Of a DNA stretch of 64,000 nucleotides, positions 24,274 through 37,200 are shown piece by piece. Made by a program: the position numbers and the translations under genes. Source of the DNA: Echinococcus granulosus (taxonomy: Eukaryota; Platyhelminthes; Cestoda; Cyclophyllidea; Taeniidae); contig NW_020170386.1 of the NCBI RefSeq assembly GCF_000524195.1, forward strand, positions 954,105 to 1,018,104, read 5' to 3'. Each line of letters begins with the position of its first letter. The stretch's first letter is position 1. Under the pieces are notes generated by a model. That model saw only the letters and a program-made list of their open reading frames with translations. It was not told where the DNA came from and made no database searches.

Positions 24274-25908
24274 ATGGCTGGAGGAGTCAAAAAGAAGAAA
24301 AAGGCGCAAGCGGAGGTCAAATGCCTTTGCTCAGCCACAAAAAGTTACAAAGTAGGCGGCGAAGAACCGTCACAGTTAATGATGGAGGAGCTCGCCCCAC
24401 AAAGTGGATCAGTTACAGACGCCCAAATTGCCACGATTGGGAAAAGTAAGGTTATTTTTAAGCCAACTGGTGGGGAGAAAGTGGTACCAAAAATTCCTTA
24501 CAAAGATATCGTGGAAATGCGCCAGTTCAATGCTGATTTGAAAGTTTGTGTGGTAAGAGTGGAAAAGAAGAAAGTTGGAATCTTGGTCGTGCTGAAATTC
24601 TCCACAGAAGATGAATGTAAGAATTTTATGTCTCTAGTAAAGGGCAAGAATTCGAAGGTGATGGTGAGCAGAAGTACGACTCAAACTAGACAAACAGTGC
24701 ATGACACTCTGGTAACACAACGGGAGCCAAATGGTACTGCTGCACTTCCAATATCGCCCTCTCCTGTTCTGTCACACCAATCATCTCCTATTTCTACGAA
24801 ACAACAGCCCTTAAATCGCAGCATTGCCCACAGTCCTATCAATCGTAGCAAATTAGTGAGCACCTTATCAACCAAACCGAAGGTGCATACGGATTTGCAA
24901 CATCCTTACAACACGGAAACATCGAGAATCGAGGCAGTAATCACAACAAGTTCTTGGAGTGTGTTATTTATCTCACGAGGAACTTCTCCACCCTCTGTAT
25001 CTATACATCAACAACAGACCTCTCAAGTTCAAAAGAAGCCGTTGATATCGCGGGGCACAGAAATGATAAATCAGCGCAGGAAATCGTCCTCCTCTTCGCT
25101 AAGCCTATCCACAGCTCTAGATCAGCAAAAATTGGAATCGGATAATCGAATGAGCCAAAGGTATCCCAAAAGATCTTCTTCGTCTGGATCTCCCAAATCA
25201 CACAGCTGGGGACGTCGTAAAAAGTCGAATCTGAGGAGTCGTAAAAAACATAAAAGTACTAGAAAATCCTTCTCCTCCAGTTCTTTTAGGTCACACGATA
25301 TAAGGCGCCAAAATCAGTCCACAATGCAGAATCGTCAAGGTTCACTGCACCGAAGAAAATTGTCTGTTTCATCGAATTCTTCTTTCAATAAATGGATTCG
25401 CCAGAATAAAATCAAATCTGCGAATCACGTAGGAGGACTACACAAAGTTTCCTTAAGCATATCAAGCTCCTATTCTTCTAGTGAATCTAAAGAGCGGGAC
25501 AAATCAAAACCACGAAATCATGATGGTCAAGCTTCTAAGGTAAATCAAAGGCGAAGAGGGAACAAAAGAGATATTGTGCGGTCATCTTCGGTGGATCTTT
25601 CCAGTTTCTCGTTGATGAGAATATCAGCTTCGCGAAAGAGTATCACCAGTCTTTACAGTTTTGGAGTCTCGCATCCTTTTACGACGACCATTTTATCGCA
25701 TCGCTTTTCCTCTTCAACAAGTAGCCTAAGTAAATGTAGTAGAATCGTCTCTTCCAGTAGTTGGAATAGCAATGAAAGCGGCACCAGTTTTGTGAGCAAT
25801 AGTGTCTCTGAAGTCACCCAGAGAACACGTAGTTTGCACCCTTCATACCATGGTCACCGTCACAAACATTTACGTGGTCCATCCCTCCAAATTAGTAGGG
25901 TGCAGTAA
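24274..25908 (+). CDS. Intronless Ser/Lys/Arg-rich protein, unknown function (paralogue A)
   Basis: I do not recognise this 544-residue protein. The first 15 residues are very basic (MAGGVKKKKKAQ). Residues about 55-130 look like a compact alternating beta/alpha domain: VIFKPTGGEKVV, IPYKDIVEM, LKVCVVRVEKKKVGILVVLK, then a helix ending FMSLVKGKNSK. PH/PTB-like folds have this kind of order, but that is inference. The remaining 400 residues are low-complexity, rich in Ser, Arg and Lys (RKSSSSSLSLS, GRRKKSNLRSRKKHKS), and probably disordered and phosphorylated. The gene at 38376 has the same architecture and shares MSLVK..N and the preceding strand pattern. No introns interrupt it. The ATG at 24274 is in frame with no better upstream start; AG dinucleotides at 24259 and 24266 could be splice acceptors for a leader. 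Confidence 0.75.
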   Translation: MAGGVKKKKKAQAEVKCLCSATKSYKVGGEEPSQLMMEELAPQSGSVTDAQIATIGKSKVIFKPTGGEKVVPKIPYKDIVEMRQFNADLKVCVVRVEKKKVGILVVLKFSTEDECKNFMSLVKGKNSKVMVSRSTTQTRQTVHDTLVTQREPNGTAALPISPSPVLSHQSSPISTKQQPLNRSIAHSPINRSKLVSTLSTKPKVHTDLQHPYNTETSRIEAVITTSSWSVLFISRGTSPPSVSIHQQQTSQVQKKPLISRGTEMINQRRKSSSSSLSLSTALDQQKLESDNRMSQRYPKRSSSSGSPKSHSWGRRKKSNLRSRKKHKSTRKSFSSSSFRSHDIRRQNQSTMQNRQGSLHRRKLSVSSNSSFNKWIRQNKIKSANHVGGLHKVSLSISSSYSSSESKERDKSKPRNHDGQASKVNQRRRGNKRDIVRSSSVDLSSFSLMRISASRKSITSLYSFGVSHPFTTTILSHRFSSSTSSLSKCSRIVSSSSWNSNESGTSFVSNSVSEVTQRTRSLHPSYHGHRHKHLRGPSLQISRVQ

Positions 25909-28868
25909 CTGAGACCTGTATTCTCTGTGTTTCTCTTCCTTTTGATAGCACTTTTCAACACACCCTAGTCTATACACTTTGTTTGGATCTTTCATTTGTC
26001 AAAACTTTAAGCGTGTTCCAATTCCCCTGGCACTCAGTAAGCATCGGCAAAAAAGAATATGAGGATGCAAAACTCTCATTATAATAGATTTTTGCATGAA
26101 GCTCTTATTTGGGATTGCTTTTATCAGTTGATATTATTTGAAATAAACTATTGCAAAACCGCTTGGTTTTCTGAATGCTTGGGTAAAATACAAGAAAATA
26201 CACTACCTTCATTGCAACCGTTACCAATACAGATGACCCATAGTAAAGGAGAAGTCTACGAGAAAGTCCCTAATCCAAGGAATTGCCACTGAAAAAACAT
26301 GTGCAGTTAGCTTGTCAATCATCTAGTAGAAGGCCAGATAAGTCTTGTAAGTTACACAATCATGCCCTTCTCACAAAGTTTTTAATAGCAAACCTAGCAA
26401 GTTTTATGTAGGTTGCAAAATCCTTCTAAGAGGATGATGCTAGTGTTCCTCATTAACTAAATTGTTTTAGTCTTAGGAAAATTTTCCAATTTTATACTTC
26501 AAAATATGGAGTCATAAATGTTCTTGGTTAAAATTTGTGTTTCACCGCATATTGCAAAGCCATTCCATTATTGAGAAAAATCTACCCTATTTAATTTTAA
26601 TTTGACGTAAATTCAGAGATCTACATTATTTTACTAAATCGATAAATTAACGTCTTCACCATAAATGAATAAAATAATATTGTTTGGTAAGGACTTTTGG
26701 TGCATAGCTCTAAAAAACGGTGATGTTTGACCTAAGTTCTAGGGCTTGTTGTTGTAAAAAAAAAGTGAGTTAGAGTTTTATGGGCTGCCTAATTAGTCAT
26801 TTACAAATGGGATCTTTCTCATGGGTACTTCAAAATGTTGCTGTGTGCTGACGAAGCGCTGGTTGAAATTAAATTGCTTCTGCTGATACTCTTTTAGGAA
26901 TATAATTCTGGTAGACCGAGATAGAAGTCTCTGATGAAGTCGTGTAATTTGTTCGAAAGCTGATGTTATTACTCGCATTGTGTTGCTGTTCGGAATAAGA
27001 ATGAAAAGATGCCTACGGAGTCAAGCTGGTGAGGTGCACTTAAAAAACCAAGGTTTCACCATATTTTTTGTCTGTAATAATTGGTCAGAATACGATTTAT
27101 CGAGAATTACAAAAGTCTAGAAGTTGGCAGATTCCAAACACTTTAGCTTCCTCATTTATGCAAGTGAGCCTCCCCTGAATTCACTACAAGCCGTGGTATT
27201 GTGGAAGAATATGTTAATAATGTGCAGAAGAGCTGGAAAGTTATTAACATAACTTAAACACCAAACCTTTGAGTGGAAGTCTAGCTTGTGTGGAGTAAAG
27301 TACTTGAGTAGTCGAACACACATCTGAATCAATTTATGGAATGGCTATAGCATATCGCCTAAGTGAGCGTTTAGATGTCTGAATATTGGGGAACAGGATA
27401 AAATATCATTTGTATCTTGTGCAATTATCTACAAAGTGGGATGTGTGAATAAAATTAAAATATTTATTGGTGAATTACAACAAATATGATGACAAGCATT
27501 TTAAGGTGAAGTATCATCAAGCCGAACATACTCAATCCAACCACTAAACGAGACAATCTGGATTGTGTCCCTCTGTCCTCATCTTGATGTCTATCAATAA
27601 TTTCTTATGACTCAACAAAATTGTGCTGGGTTTTTTGTTATCTGGCACGATGACCAACAACTACTGTTTTTTTTTAAGTCTTACTATCTTGGCGATTAAT
27701 TCTGTTTCACAGTGGGCGCTTGTAGTTCTCTAGGGTTCCGAAATATGGAGTCAATACAACTAATATGCTGGAATAAAACCTTACAAGTAACTAACCCCGA
27801 TTTAGAATATTTTGCAACATAAATAACTAGCCTTTTATGCATTTTTAAATGCACTGGTGCCCATATGGTACGGGTGAATTTGTTCATTAATCGATCTTCC
27901 TGTGGGGGAAATCCGCGGAGTTATGAGCACACAGGAACCTGTGCGCTGCAGACTGACAAAATGGCACCAAAGAATGCATGGCTTAGCTGACACTCATTCA
28001 CAAACAGCCCTATGGCGGGAATGCTAAGTCTAATGTAGTTATTTTCATGTCCTTAAAATCTCCAGCAAGTTCTTTAATGTATCTCCGTTATAAAAAGTTT
28101 TAAAGATAATTTCTACATGCGTTGTGGGAATTATTTGCACTTGAAAATAAACACTGAATTATTGGCAGCATTATGATGGATTTATTGATGCGGAACAACG
28201 TGCTTATTAAAGCAAATGTCTCTTTAAGATCTTTTGCATATTGACAGACGCAGTGTCTACAAACCCTTTAAGTAATGATAACTGTTTATCATAACCGAAT
28301 AACTTAGAAGAGAGTATTATAATGTGAAAGTTCCTATGTAATGAACAAAATGAATATAATATGGTTAAATACTCTGCTGACAATCCCTATATACTACTGC
28401 AAAACGCATATATTGCAATCAAAGGCAGCAGAAACGCTTGGTTCTAAAGATCAAACGCGGAGACGGCTATCAATGATTCCACATCCATCCTCTATTAATA
28501 ATGTTATACTCACTTGTCATTAGACGAATTCCATTAGCAGATATGACTTGTCGCATAAGGTAGGATTGTAGGACATCCCTCACTTTTTTGACAAAATCAT
28601 CTCGTCGAATATTATTTTAAAATAAATCTCTCCATGTCACATAATATCACATATGACTCTTGATTCTCCTCTGGTCTTGGGTCAGATCGTGTAATTTTAA
28701 AAATAGTGACATCAATCACTTTTGAAAAAATGCGGTGGAAAACGCATCTCTTTAACGCCTAACACTACTCCAAAAGCACGATTGAAGCAGCAAGCTGGAA
28801 TCAATAGGCTACATTTTAAACTGTTTCCACATGTGTGCGGTGGATACGACATTCATGTGTTATTTTAA
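25909..28868. other. Intergenic, no gene recognised
   Basis: About 3 kb of AT-rich sequence lies between two plus-strand genes. It should include the 3' UTR of the Ser-rich gene and the promoter of FANK1. Short open frames here have neither domain-like composition nor paired splice sites. Confidence 0.45.
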
Positions 28869-31800
28869 ATGAAAGCAATAGATGTAGCGGAGTTGTATCC
28901 CCCTTTTCCCTACATCAGTGTCCCAGATTTTCATACGGTTAAAATAGACTGGTATGAGTGCTTGGAAGAATTGGAAGACCAGGGCATGAATGTTGCGATG
29001 GAAGTGACATTAAAGCCTGTCAGCTCAAAAAACTGGGATCGAATTTATTTGTAAGCTTAAACTTTTGATTTAATTTTTGTTGTGTATCAAGAGGGAAAGG
29101 CAGCTATTGTATTTATGAAGATCTGCAGGGGTCGACTGAATATGAAATGCGACTGCGATTTAAGTGTGATGACAATTATGGACCCTATGGGAGTTCGGAA
29201 TTGTTTGAAACCCCCTCTGAGCCAGTAACTGCTTTTGATCTACACAAAGCAATTAAATTTGAGGATATCGATGCCTTGAATGCGATGCTTTCTGAGAGGT
29301 AAGCTATTTATGTGAGCACATGTTAGGCTACATTGCTCTCAGGAATTCGCATAGCCATACTAGTTGGCATTCTGTTTTGAATTAGGCAAGCCTAAATAGG
29401 TCAAAATATCCGCATTACGGCAAACCCTATTGATGAATTTGGTTGATACCGAGTTTAACACCTCTCATTTTAAGGTATTATTTTGTTTCATTGTATTTCT
29501 TTCTGACGCTGTTCTATCATTTTTGCAGTGAGTCATGATTATTGCAAAACATCCCTCACATAAAACGTGCCACACCATTTTAGCACCGGTTTAAGGTGTC
29601 AATATTCGATGAGAAATGCTATAAGCCTTATAATCCACAAAACTGCTGCCATTAGTAGACATCACAATTTCATAATTTTTTCTGGCTTTCACTAATGGCA
29701 TGTAGAAAAGGCAGTTTCCTCCCCATTTATTGATGACTCAGTTTGCAGATCTTAAATATTTGCAAAGCTTGTCACCAAAATTATATCCAGTTGTTTGAAA
29801 AGAGAACTTATCACATTGATCAATCATTTACAAATCCCTGTTGAAGCATTTACGGTGATTACGTAAATCAAAATTCGGCTTGGGCTGTTTAGTGGGAGAA
29901 TAAATTCTTATTTGATGGAACATCCTTAAGGATTGCAAACTGAACTACAAATAATAGAGGTGTGTTGCACAAGGTATAGTGTGCGGGCAACAGCATTGAA
30001 TTTTCGGTGTAATTCTACAATTATATGCATTAAAATTACATGAACTCACTTGACAAGTGCATACATGTGAATCATTTAATTAAATTAAGTGGAGCAAATG
30101 CTGGAAGGTTTCTAATGAGTTGCTCACAGCATTCGATAGTACCACCTTGCACTCCATTAACTAGTGTGGGTTTTCGTTAACACTTTTCTGTTTGACGTTA
30201 CTTCAGCAATGCCAAGATAGAATTCACAGACCAAATGGATTACACTCCTTTGATGGCCGCCGTCAGTCGAAATAACAAGGCGTAAGCGGTCGTGTTTTCT
30301 TAACAAGGTTTAGTTAGTGTTAATGCTGGTAAATCATCTGAATTTTTTTTTGGGGTATATAAGCTTTTATTCCTGCTATCACTTAACACTTAACACTTTT
30401 AAGCCCCCAAAAAGGAACAGATTAAAAGCATTTTGACATCCCAGCAATTGCTATTTTCGGCATCTAGTATTATTCGAATTCTTCTGAGCTATGGGGCGAA
30501 CGTCAACACAGCAAACAAACTTGGTCGAACAGCTCTGATGTTGGCTTCAAACAAAGGTTATATCGATATTGTTGACATTTTGATTAAGAAGGGTGTCAAT
30601 GTAAATGCTAGAGTAAGTAAAATCCAAGTTATATGAAACTTGTCTTCCTTTGTATGGGGATTTCATGCCATAATTTCATCCTACCATTTTCCTAAAGTGA
30701 TGCGCTTTACCACTTAAATACTTTAGGATGGAGTTTTATTTTAAGTGGTTTGTTTTATTATTTCACTATATGGTGATTCCACCACTTTTTGTCACCACGT
30801 GATGAGTCCACCGTTTCGCGCTTCATTATAAACAAGTGGGATAACTCTTCACAACCTTTCTCTATTCCACGTGTTGTGCAATATAAAAAACACCACTTGT
30901 TATGTTGTATTTAACTCATTTTCAGGTTAGCAATTATAAAATAAAGTACATCTGAAGTTTTTGACCCTTACCACTAGCATGACAATTGGCAACTCTTTAA
31001 CGACTCAGTAAAATGAAGTGCTTTTACATTCGTATGTGTTGATTTCCATTTAACCATTATTTTCTTCCAACACCTACATCATTGCTAAAACTAGTGATTT
31101 AGTATTTTTGCCATAAAATTCTCTTTTCAAAAAAAGGATTAATTTGGAACTATTAATTGCAAATAACGCAGCAGATATTATGAATGTGCCAGAAGGATAA
31201 CCACATGCATCTCATTGCTGAATGTTTTAATGATTTCAAAGTGCTGTTGATTTACTAATATATTTCATCCTGTCCCAGTATGTGAGAATTTACAAAGGGC
31301 TTTAAAAAATTATAATGGAGAGGTGCACTGACTTATAATTAATAGGATATTCATGGGATGACGGCGCTGTTCTACGCAGTGGACGGCGAGTTTAGCAACG
31401 TGGTTCGAGCGTTAGTGCGCGCCGGAGCAGATGTGAACCACTGTGAGTCGGACAATGGATACACACCCCTCATTCGTTTGGGTAGGTCACCGTTGCCCCT
31501 CCTCCCCTCACCCTTACACTCGCCACGGTAAAAATTTGACTGTCATTTGTAAATTTATAAAATTGGCAAAGGTGCTTCCTAGAACAAGAATGTAATGAGT
31601 GTCTTTTTAGTTAGGCACCATCCCATTTTTATTTCCTTCAGAGCAGTTTATTTTAGAAACATGTTTAAGAAATTGTTAAAGTGACTCAACGTCCTGTCCC
31701 CGGTTATTAAATTCAGAAATCTTAATGCCAGCAAACAAATATAAGGTGGCTTTTTATGCTAGCCTGTTTAGCTAACAATGGTAATCCCAAAGTTGGTGAC

Positions 31801-32564
31801 ACCCTGATAGAGTGTGGGGCTAAAGTGAACCAACAAGACAAATTCGGACAGACAGCATTGATTCACTGTGCCTTTCATCGAAACCACACGGATTTGGCAA
31901 AAGTCCTTCTTCAACACGGAGCTGACCTTTCTATTCGTAACAATGTAAAAAAGTTTCTCTACCTTTTCTGATAATGTTCTATAATAATGCTTTCTATCTG
32001 TCCTAAAAAATTCACTTGCAAAGGAAAATGGACTTACGGATACATGAGGGATTGAAAAGCTATTCAAAGGCATGTGCCTTTGATTTATTAAAGATAATTT
32101 TTGGTTTATTTTTGTGTCAACGTTACATTCAACAAACATGTTCTATCACTTCTTAGCTAGTTATAGCCTTTTCCATGCGCATGAAATTGACAAGAGCAGA
32201 CGAGATGTGAACACTTAAATTTGATCAGTTAAATCTTGTATAAAGTGCATCTACTTTAAATCACCAATGGTGTTTACTGAAATATAACTTTTCACCTATT
32301 CCTACTTTCTTGAAAGGCGTTTTTATACCCCAACAAATTCAAAAGCTCAATGGCAATTTCAAATTTATAAGACATTCAAGCAGATCAGAACAGCAAAAAT
32401 GAAGGGTCTGTTTTATTTGCGTTTCTTTAGAAAAAGAATACAGCAGCGGATATTGCCAAGTCATTGGACAATACAGTAAGTTTGACATATATCGGCGCAT
32501 TCATTTAATATTTTACTTTTAGAACTTCCTACATCTTGTAAATTTGCACAGGAAAAGCGGGTAA
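28869..32564 (+). CDS. FANK1: Fibronectin type III and ankyrin repeat protein FANK1
   Basis: In mammals FANK1 is expressed mainly in germ cells at the meiotic to post-meiotic transition and acts in the nucleus and in stress/apoptosis signalling. Exons (plus): 28869-29050, 29092-29298, 30207-30281, 30468-30612, 31346-31481, 31763-31944, 32431-32475, 32523-32564; all phases join and total 1014 bases, 337 residues, close to the 345 of human FANK1. Residues about 10-100 form the FN3 domain (VPDFHTVKIDWYECLEE, EYEMRLRFKCDDNYGPYG). Then come five to six ankyrin repeats: YTPLMAAVSRNN, LGRTALMLASNKGYIDIVDIL, HGMTALFYAVDGEF, NGYTPLIRLACL and FGQTALIHCAFHRNHTDLAKVLL. The protein ends in a short capping helix with TAADIAKSL. 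The first intron is only 41 nt and the last 47 nt. Domain order and length make this identification firm. Confidence 0.9.
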
Positions 32565-32773
32565 TTTTGAAAACTGATTCCTTTTACGTTAGAAGTTGTA
32601 AATTTTCTTTCACATGAGACTCGAAGGTCAGTGAGATAATCGCTGAAGTTCGATTATGAATCTTTGTGAAGTGACGTCATTAACGAGGCGGCTGAGAAAA
32701 GTGAAAATAACTATAGAAAGGTGCAGCCAAATGTTCTAACAAATAATACCATCGATGGCTTCTGAGATAGTGA

Positions 32774-32908
32774 TTACAGCGTGTCATACCAACAAAAATG
32801 CGCCCGTGAGTCCCACGCAAGATTGGTGGAAGAGTTCGGTGGCCATGAGATTGAGCGCTGCCCTAAGGCAACCCTAGGTAGAATTAAATACTCCTCTCTC
32901 CACCATTG
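32774..32908 (-). CDS. Candidate terminal exon of the tetraspanin gene
   Basis: A strong acceptor (CTGCTTTTCCTAG) at 32909 precedes an open stretch in phase 0, which is what the upstream tetraspanin exon needs. It starts QWWREEYLILPRVALG and runs to TAA. However, tetraspanins should have a fourth membrane helix here and none is visible in this frame. Another frame of the same stretch reads hydrophobic (SCVGLTGAFLLV). The exon may be wrong, or the gene may be degenerate or use other exons. Confidence 0.25.
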   Translation of the reverse strand, partial: QWWREEYLILPRVALGQRSISWPPNSSTNLAWDSRAHFCWYDTL

Positions 32909-33241
32909 CTAGGAAAAGCAGAAAAAAAAAATACCGCAAGCTGTGCAGAGGCGTGATCAGTTTTATTCGTCTAATGACACATTTTTAACTTTTTGAAGAA
33001 CAAAATTAAATGTTGCCACATAGATCTGTCTGGTTTGATTTTATTAAATCCCATTTGTCAGACCTTTCTGTTTGACGGTTCTTCTACTTAGCGTTTTTTG
33101 TGATTGTCATTCCGAATTTTTATTCACATTTTTCTTAGAAAACGTTCGATAAAACAAATAACCGTTTGTTCTGCTTAATGAGAACATTTTGCATAAACAT
33201 ATTCTCCCAGATGTTTCTGGCATTGCTAGAAAGTTCCTTAC

Positions 33242-34204
33242 GTATTGCGAAACTGCTCTACCACATGGATGAGGTCTTTCCATTTGTATAAAATCCTGCC
33301 CTCCGTTTTTCCCACAGCAGCGCAACTAAAATTTAAAATTAATTTAATGAGAAATCTGCCACATTTTTCATACGACTGCCTGAATTGTGTGCAATTTGTG
33401 GACAATTTCATCGGATGCTTTTGGGTCAAAGTAGTCTTTGAGTATTTCGTTAAAGGCCATTTCCAAACGAGATCCAATCTAAAATTAACAATGTCAATTA
33501 TTAGTAAAGTGTTCGCCCTCTGCAAAATGTCTCCCTTTCGTTTCCCATTACCGTTACTCGACTTCGAAGAGCAACTGTTCCGGCAGCAAGATATCCGAGG
33601 CATTCCACTGTTGTTATGCAGCAATGCTGGCAATATAAGAGCAGAAATTATTGGAACTAAGCCCTCTGGGCGTACATTCTTACCTCTATCATAAAATTAC
33701 TCTTTCATTTGTCAAAGCACAATGTTTTAGCAAAATCTTTGTTTACCTTCAACATATGAAACAGTTTTCTCAGCCTAAGATAACCTTTTTTAACTTTTTA
33801 TCGATTTATATTTGATTTCATGCATTTGATCCCCATTCCATATTCCATTTAAATATGTTAAATGTGGCACACGGCTTTGTTTTTTGTTAGGCCAGTTAAT
33901 ATTTTGGGTTCAATTCGATAACATTATTCGGACTTCTTTATAAATTTTCTCATCTGAAATGCAATAACTCACCAATAGAAGAGGCCCTCTTTTGAGTGTA
34001 ATTGATCCACAGGCCCCGGCCATTCCAGTGACCATAGTCAACGCTGAACTGCAGAGTATGATAACCAAACCTGTAAAACTACTTATCAATCTTCAAGTCA
34101 AACCCACCTGTTTGAATGTCTAGCATGTTCAGGGATGGCAGTATTGCGGGCTCTACTTTAAGCAGTAGGTAAATGCAATAAGACAGACAGCCGCAGCTAT
34201 AAAG
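33242..34204 (-). CDS. Tetraspanin (partial: TM1 end to large extracellular loop)
   Basis: Tetraspanins are four-pass membrane organisers; in parasitic flatworms many sit on the tegument surface. Five short exons (minus) join in phase: 34204-34108, 34070-33973, 33626-33558, 33478-33374, 33325-33242. The order of motifs is diagnostic. First the end of TM1 and small loop (CIYLLLKVEPAILPSLNML). Then TM2 (LVIILCSSALTMVTGMAGAC followed by GSITLKRGPLLL). Then TM3 with its conserved Glu (ITTVECLGYLAAGTVALRSR). Then the large loop (LEMAFNEILKDYFDP), the CCG motif in LRCCGKNGGQDF, and a PxxC (HPCGRAV). The N-terminal exon with the start of TM1 and the exon for TM4 were not found with confidence. The gene converges on FANK1. 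Confidence 0.7.
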
Positions 34205-37200
34205 CTAGACATTAAAAAGATCTGTCATAATACTATTTATGCAGTTTAGTTTGGGGTTTTTCATTTTTGTATTAACAATTAGGTTTTACGAGGTTGGTTT
34301 ACTAATGGACTTCCCCTTTCCTTTCAAAGTAAAATATGCACAATTGTACTATGCAATTATGATAAATGACAGGGTCGTTTTTGAGGGTTGCTCACGGGCA
34401 TCAATCAATTAAAGGTATTCCATGATTTAGGATGCCTCAGAGCAATGTGATTGTAAAAAGATTTTGCATTTTAGGTGCCTTTCTTTAATTTGATTTTTTA
34501 TGCGTAATAACCTAATTTGCTATGACCTAAACGCAAATTGCACAAGTACTTTGAATCAAAACGCGGCTACACACTCGTAAACTGAAGAAGACTATCAAGT
34601 CTGACCCAATTTTTCTACGAATGATATCATTCAAACTCATCCTTATTCTGGTAAAGTCAGTGTTGATGCTTTCCTTACCGTCTTAAATGGGACTTCTACA
34701 CTATGGCAGTAAAGTAACTTTTTTCTCACGTTTTAACTTCTGTATTATGGGTGCATAAAATTTTGTAGAAAATATTTGAAATAATTTGCGTCTTTCCTTT
34801 CAGAAATATTCCAATGGATTACGTGCGATATGGACGGCATGTGGCTTACCACTAAAAGTTACAACAGTAAACTCTGATTAAAAAAACGTATCTACAATCA
34901 TTGGTGTAACTGACACCTCATCTTTTACAGTCTCTCAAGCACAAACGCGTCAAAGTGGACCGGTATTCTGAATCGTAATCCACAAATATTGGTCATGAAA
35001 GTCAAGTTTTTCCATTATGCCGACGCAGCTATGCTGATGGCTAAAATACTTTATATTGAAGCATACGTTTTGTGATTAATTTTCCTGTGTACTCAGTTTC
35101 TTGCCGGTATTAATTTGACGGGAATAAAATACGCATTTGCTGTGGCAAAAGCTACTAATGAGTTATAAATAGTAATGAATGCATGACAAATCTTAAAAGT
35201 GGATTCGAAAAACATTGAGTCATTACCTAGGTCTTATAGCGCTTATGACTCTTCAGTTGGAATGTAAAAGTGGCTTAATTCCTCTGGCAAGAAGTAAAGA
35301 GCACACCAACAAAATCGGCCGCCCGAAATTGAAGCCTTTTTATCAGTTAATTGAAAGGGCTTCGATTGCTGACGCCCTTAGTATGCAAGTGACACCTAAC
35401 TAGGGTTGTGGGTTTTCCCAACGCTAAAAACTTCTGCCAGTCAAATATTACTGTTCGACGTATCAGCAAACGAACGATGAATGCTAAATGCCCAAAGTCA
35501 CGCCTTGAACTGCCTGGTCTGATACTTTTACCGGAATTCGTTAAATCGTAAAAGCTTCATTGAAATCATATTTTTTATTCCTGAACCAAATAGCCAAATG
35601 GTCAGTAGCCGAGTAAATGGTAGTCTATCATTTTATGTAGTGATTTTAGGAAAAAAATGAACTAACCCACGAGACAATGCTGGTAAAACCAGTCAAACCT
35701 CGAAGCCAGACAGCATTTCTTTCTTCGGCTCGCAAGTCTACCTCATGCATCCGTCCACAAGCAAATTAGCGTTATTGTGGCAGAGACGCTCAGGCAAATG
35801 CACAAAGACACGTAATTCGGCATTTTGTATGCAGAATATATGCAAAACAAGATAAACCAAAGAAGGACACGCAGTCAGTTTACAATCATGTGTCTCTAGT
35901 TGTACACGTATTATTAAACCTCTTGAAGAATCTACCTATTGTCTTAACGCCTAAAGGCTTTAGCCTTGAAAGTTTTACGTACATTACTTGACTGTTACAA
36001 TTGTTTAATGAAACCATATCTAGAAATAAAGCAGCTATAAATTAAGTAGTCTATCTATTTATGAGAAAATCATGGCTTATCCCATAATTTAGACGAACGG
36101 TAAGGCCATTGAAAATCTGAATTTGAAAACTGTACCTAACTACAATTATTTATGGCATTATAGTGTGACCTTTCACCCCAAATGATTAGTATAATCACTT
36201 GGGCAAATTTCTTTAACACAGTCCATTGGATAAGACAAAAATTATGTTATCTACACCAGCAATCTGTTTGTGGCACCGAATGGAGAACTTGCCTTCACGC
36301 TGACATCATTACACTTGCCACCATGCAGTGGAAACGTGCAACCATGCGACACCTCAATGCTTTCACATGCTGAGTCATCCACCAACATGTGACTTCATTG
36401 AATTTTTCACTGTGAAAAACAGCATCCACCTCCGCCGTAGAACTCACAATGCACGCCGGCCCCAATCTTACCAAGAGAGTAAATCATGGCTATTTCGTTT
36501 GTTAAGTAATCGACCACGAGCCTTCCGCACACCCATCTTTTTAAACGCACCTGCACCTCTGCCTCATTCTGCGGATCAGTTTCAGTTTGTTTCGTCTAAT
36601 CGCTTTGCAAACGCAATTAAACTATGCTGCTTAAAAGGGTGTATACCTTCAAAGTATAAGGCTGTGCCGCTACGGAGTATGAAGGTTAGAGCACAATCAG
36701 TCATGCATTTGCAGCAGCGATGAGCAGAAAAAATCTGTGAGTTAGATTACAGCACCACTGGAATGCGCCTAAATAAACTGCACGAAGAATTTGCGCGCCT
36801 GGCATTTGGTCGTTTTGTGTTTTGTCCTTCTAAAAAGAGTGTGTTAAAACACTCTTAAAGGGCGGACCTACACTTTCATGTTCGATTATTGATAAAAAAA
36901 TCACTTTTCGTTTTTTTCGTTTTCTGAACTTACTTTTAATAGCGTGCAGTGTGTAATAATTTTAACTGGTTTTCAGAGCAATCCCGAACAAGGGAATTGA
37001 TGCGAGACCAAGTCTTGCTATGCTAACGCAGCGGCTTAACGAAGGGCTAGCGCGGCGACTTCTCGGTATGAGTGCCTTTTGCCTTCGCAAACGCATTAGA
37101 CAATGGCGAGCTCTGAGCAGTGTGNNNNNNNNNNNNNNNNNNNNNNNNNNNNNNNNNNNNNNNNNNNNNNNNNNNNNNNNNNNNNNNNNNNNNNNNNNNN

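Noticed and set aside
33238..33694. Overlapping open frames of 149 and 131 codons on opposite strands
   Set aside because: Neither resembles a protein. The real coding frame here is the set of short tetraspanin exons in another frame.
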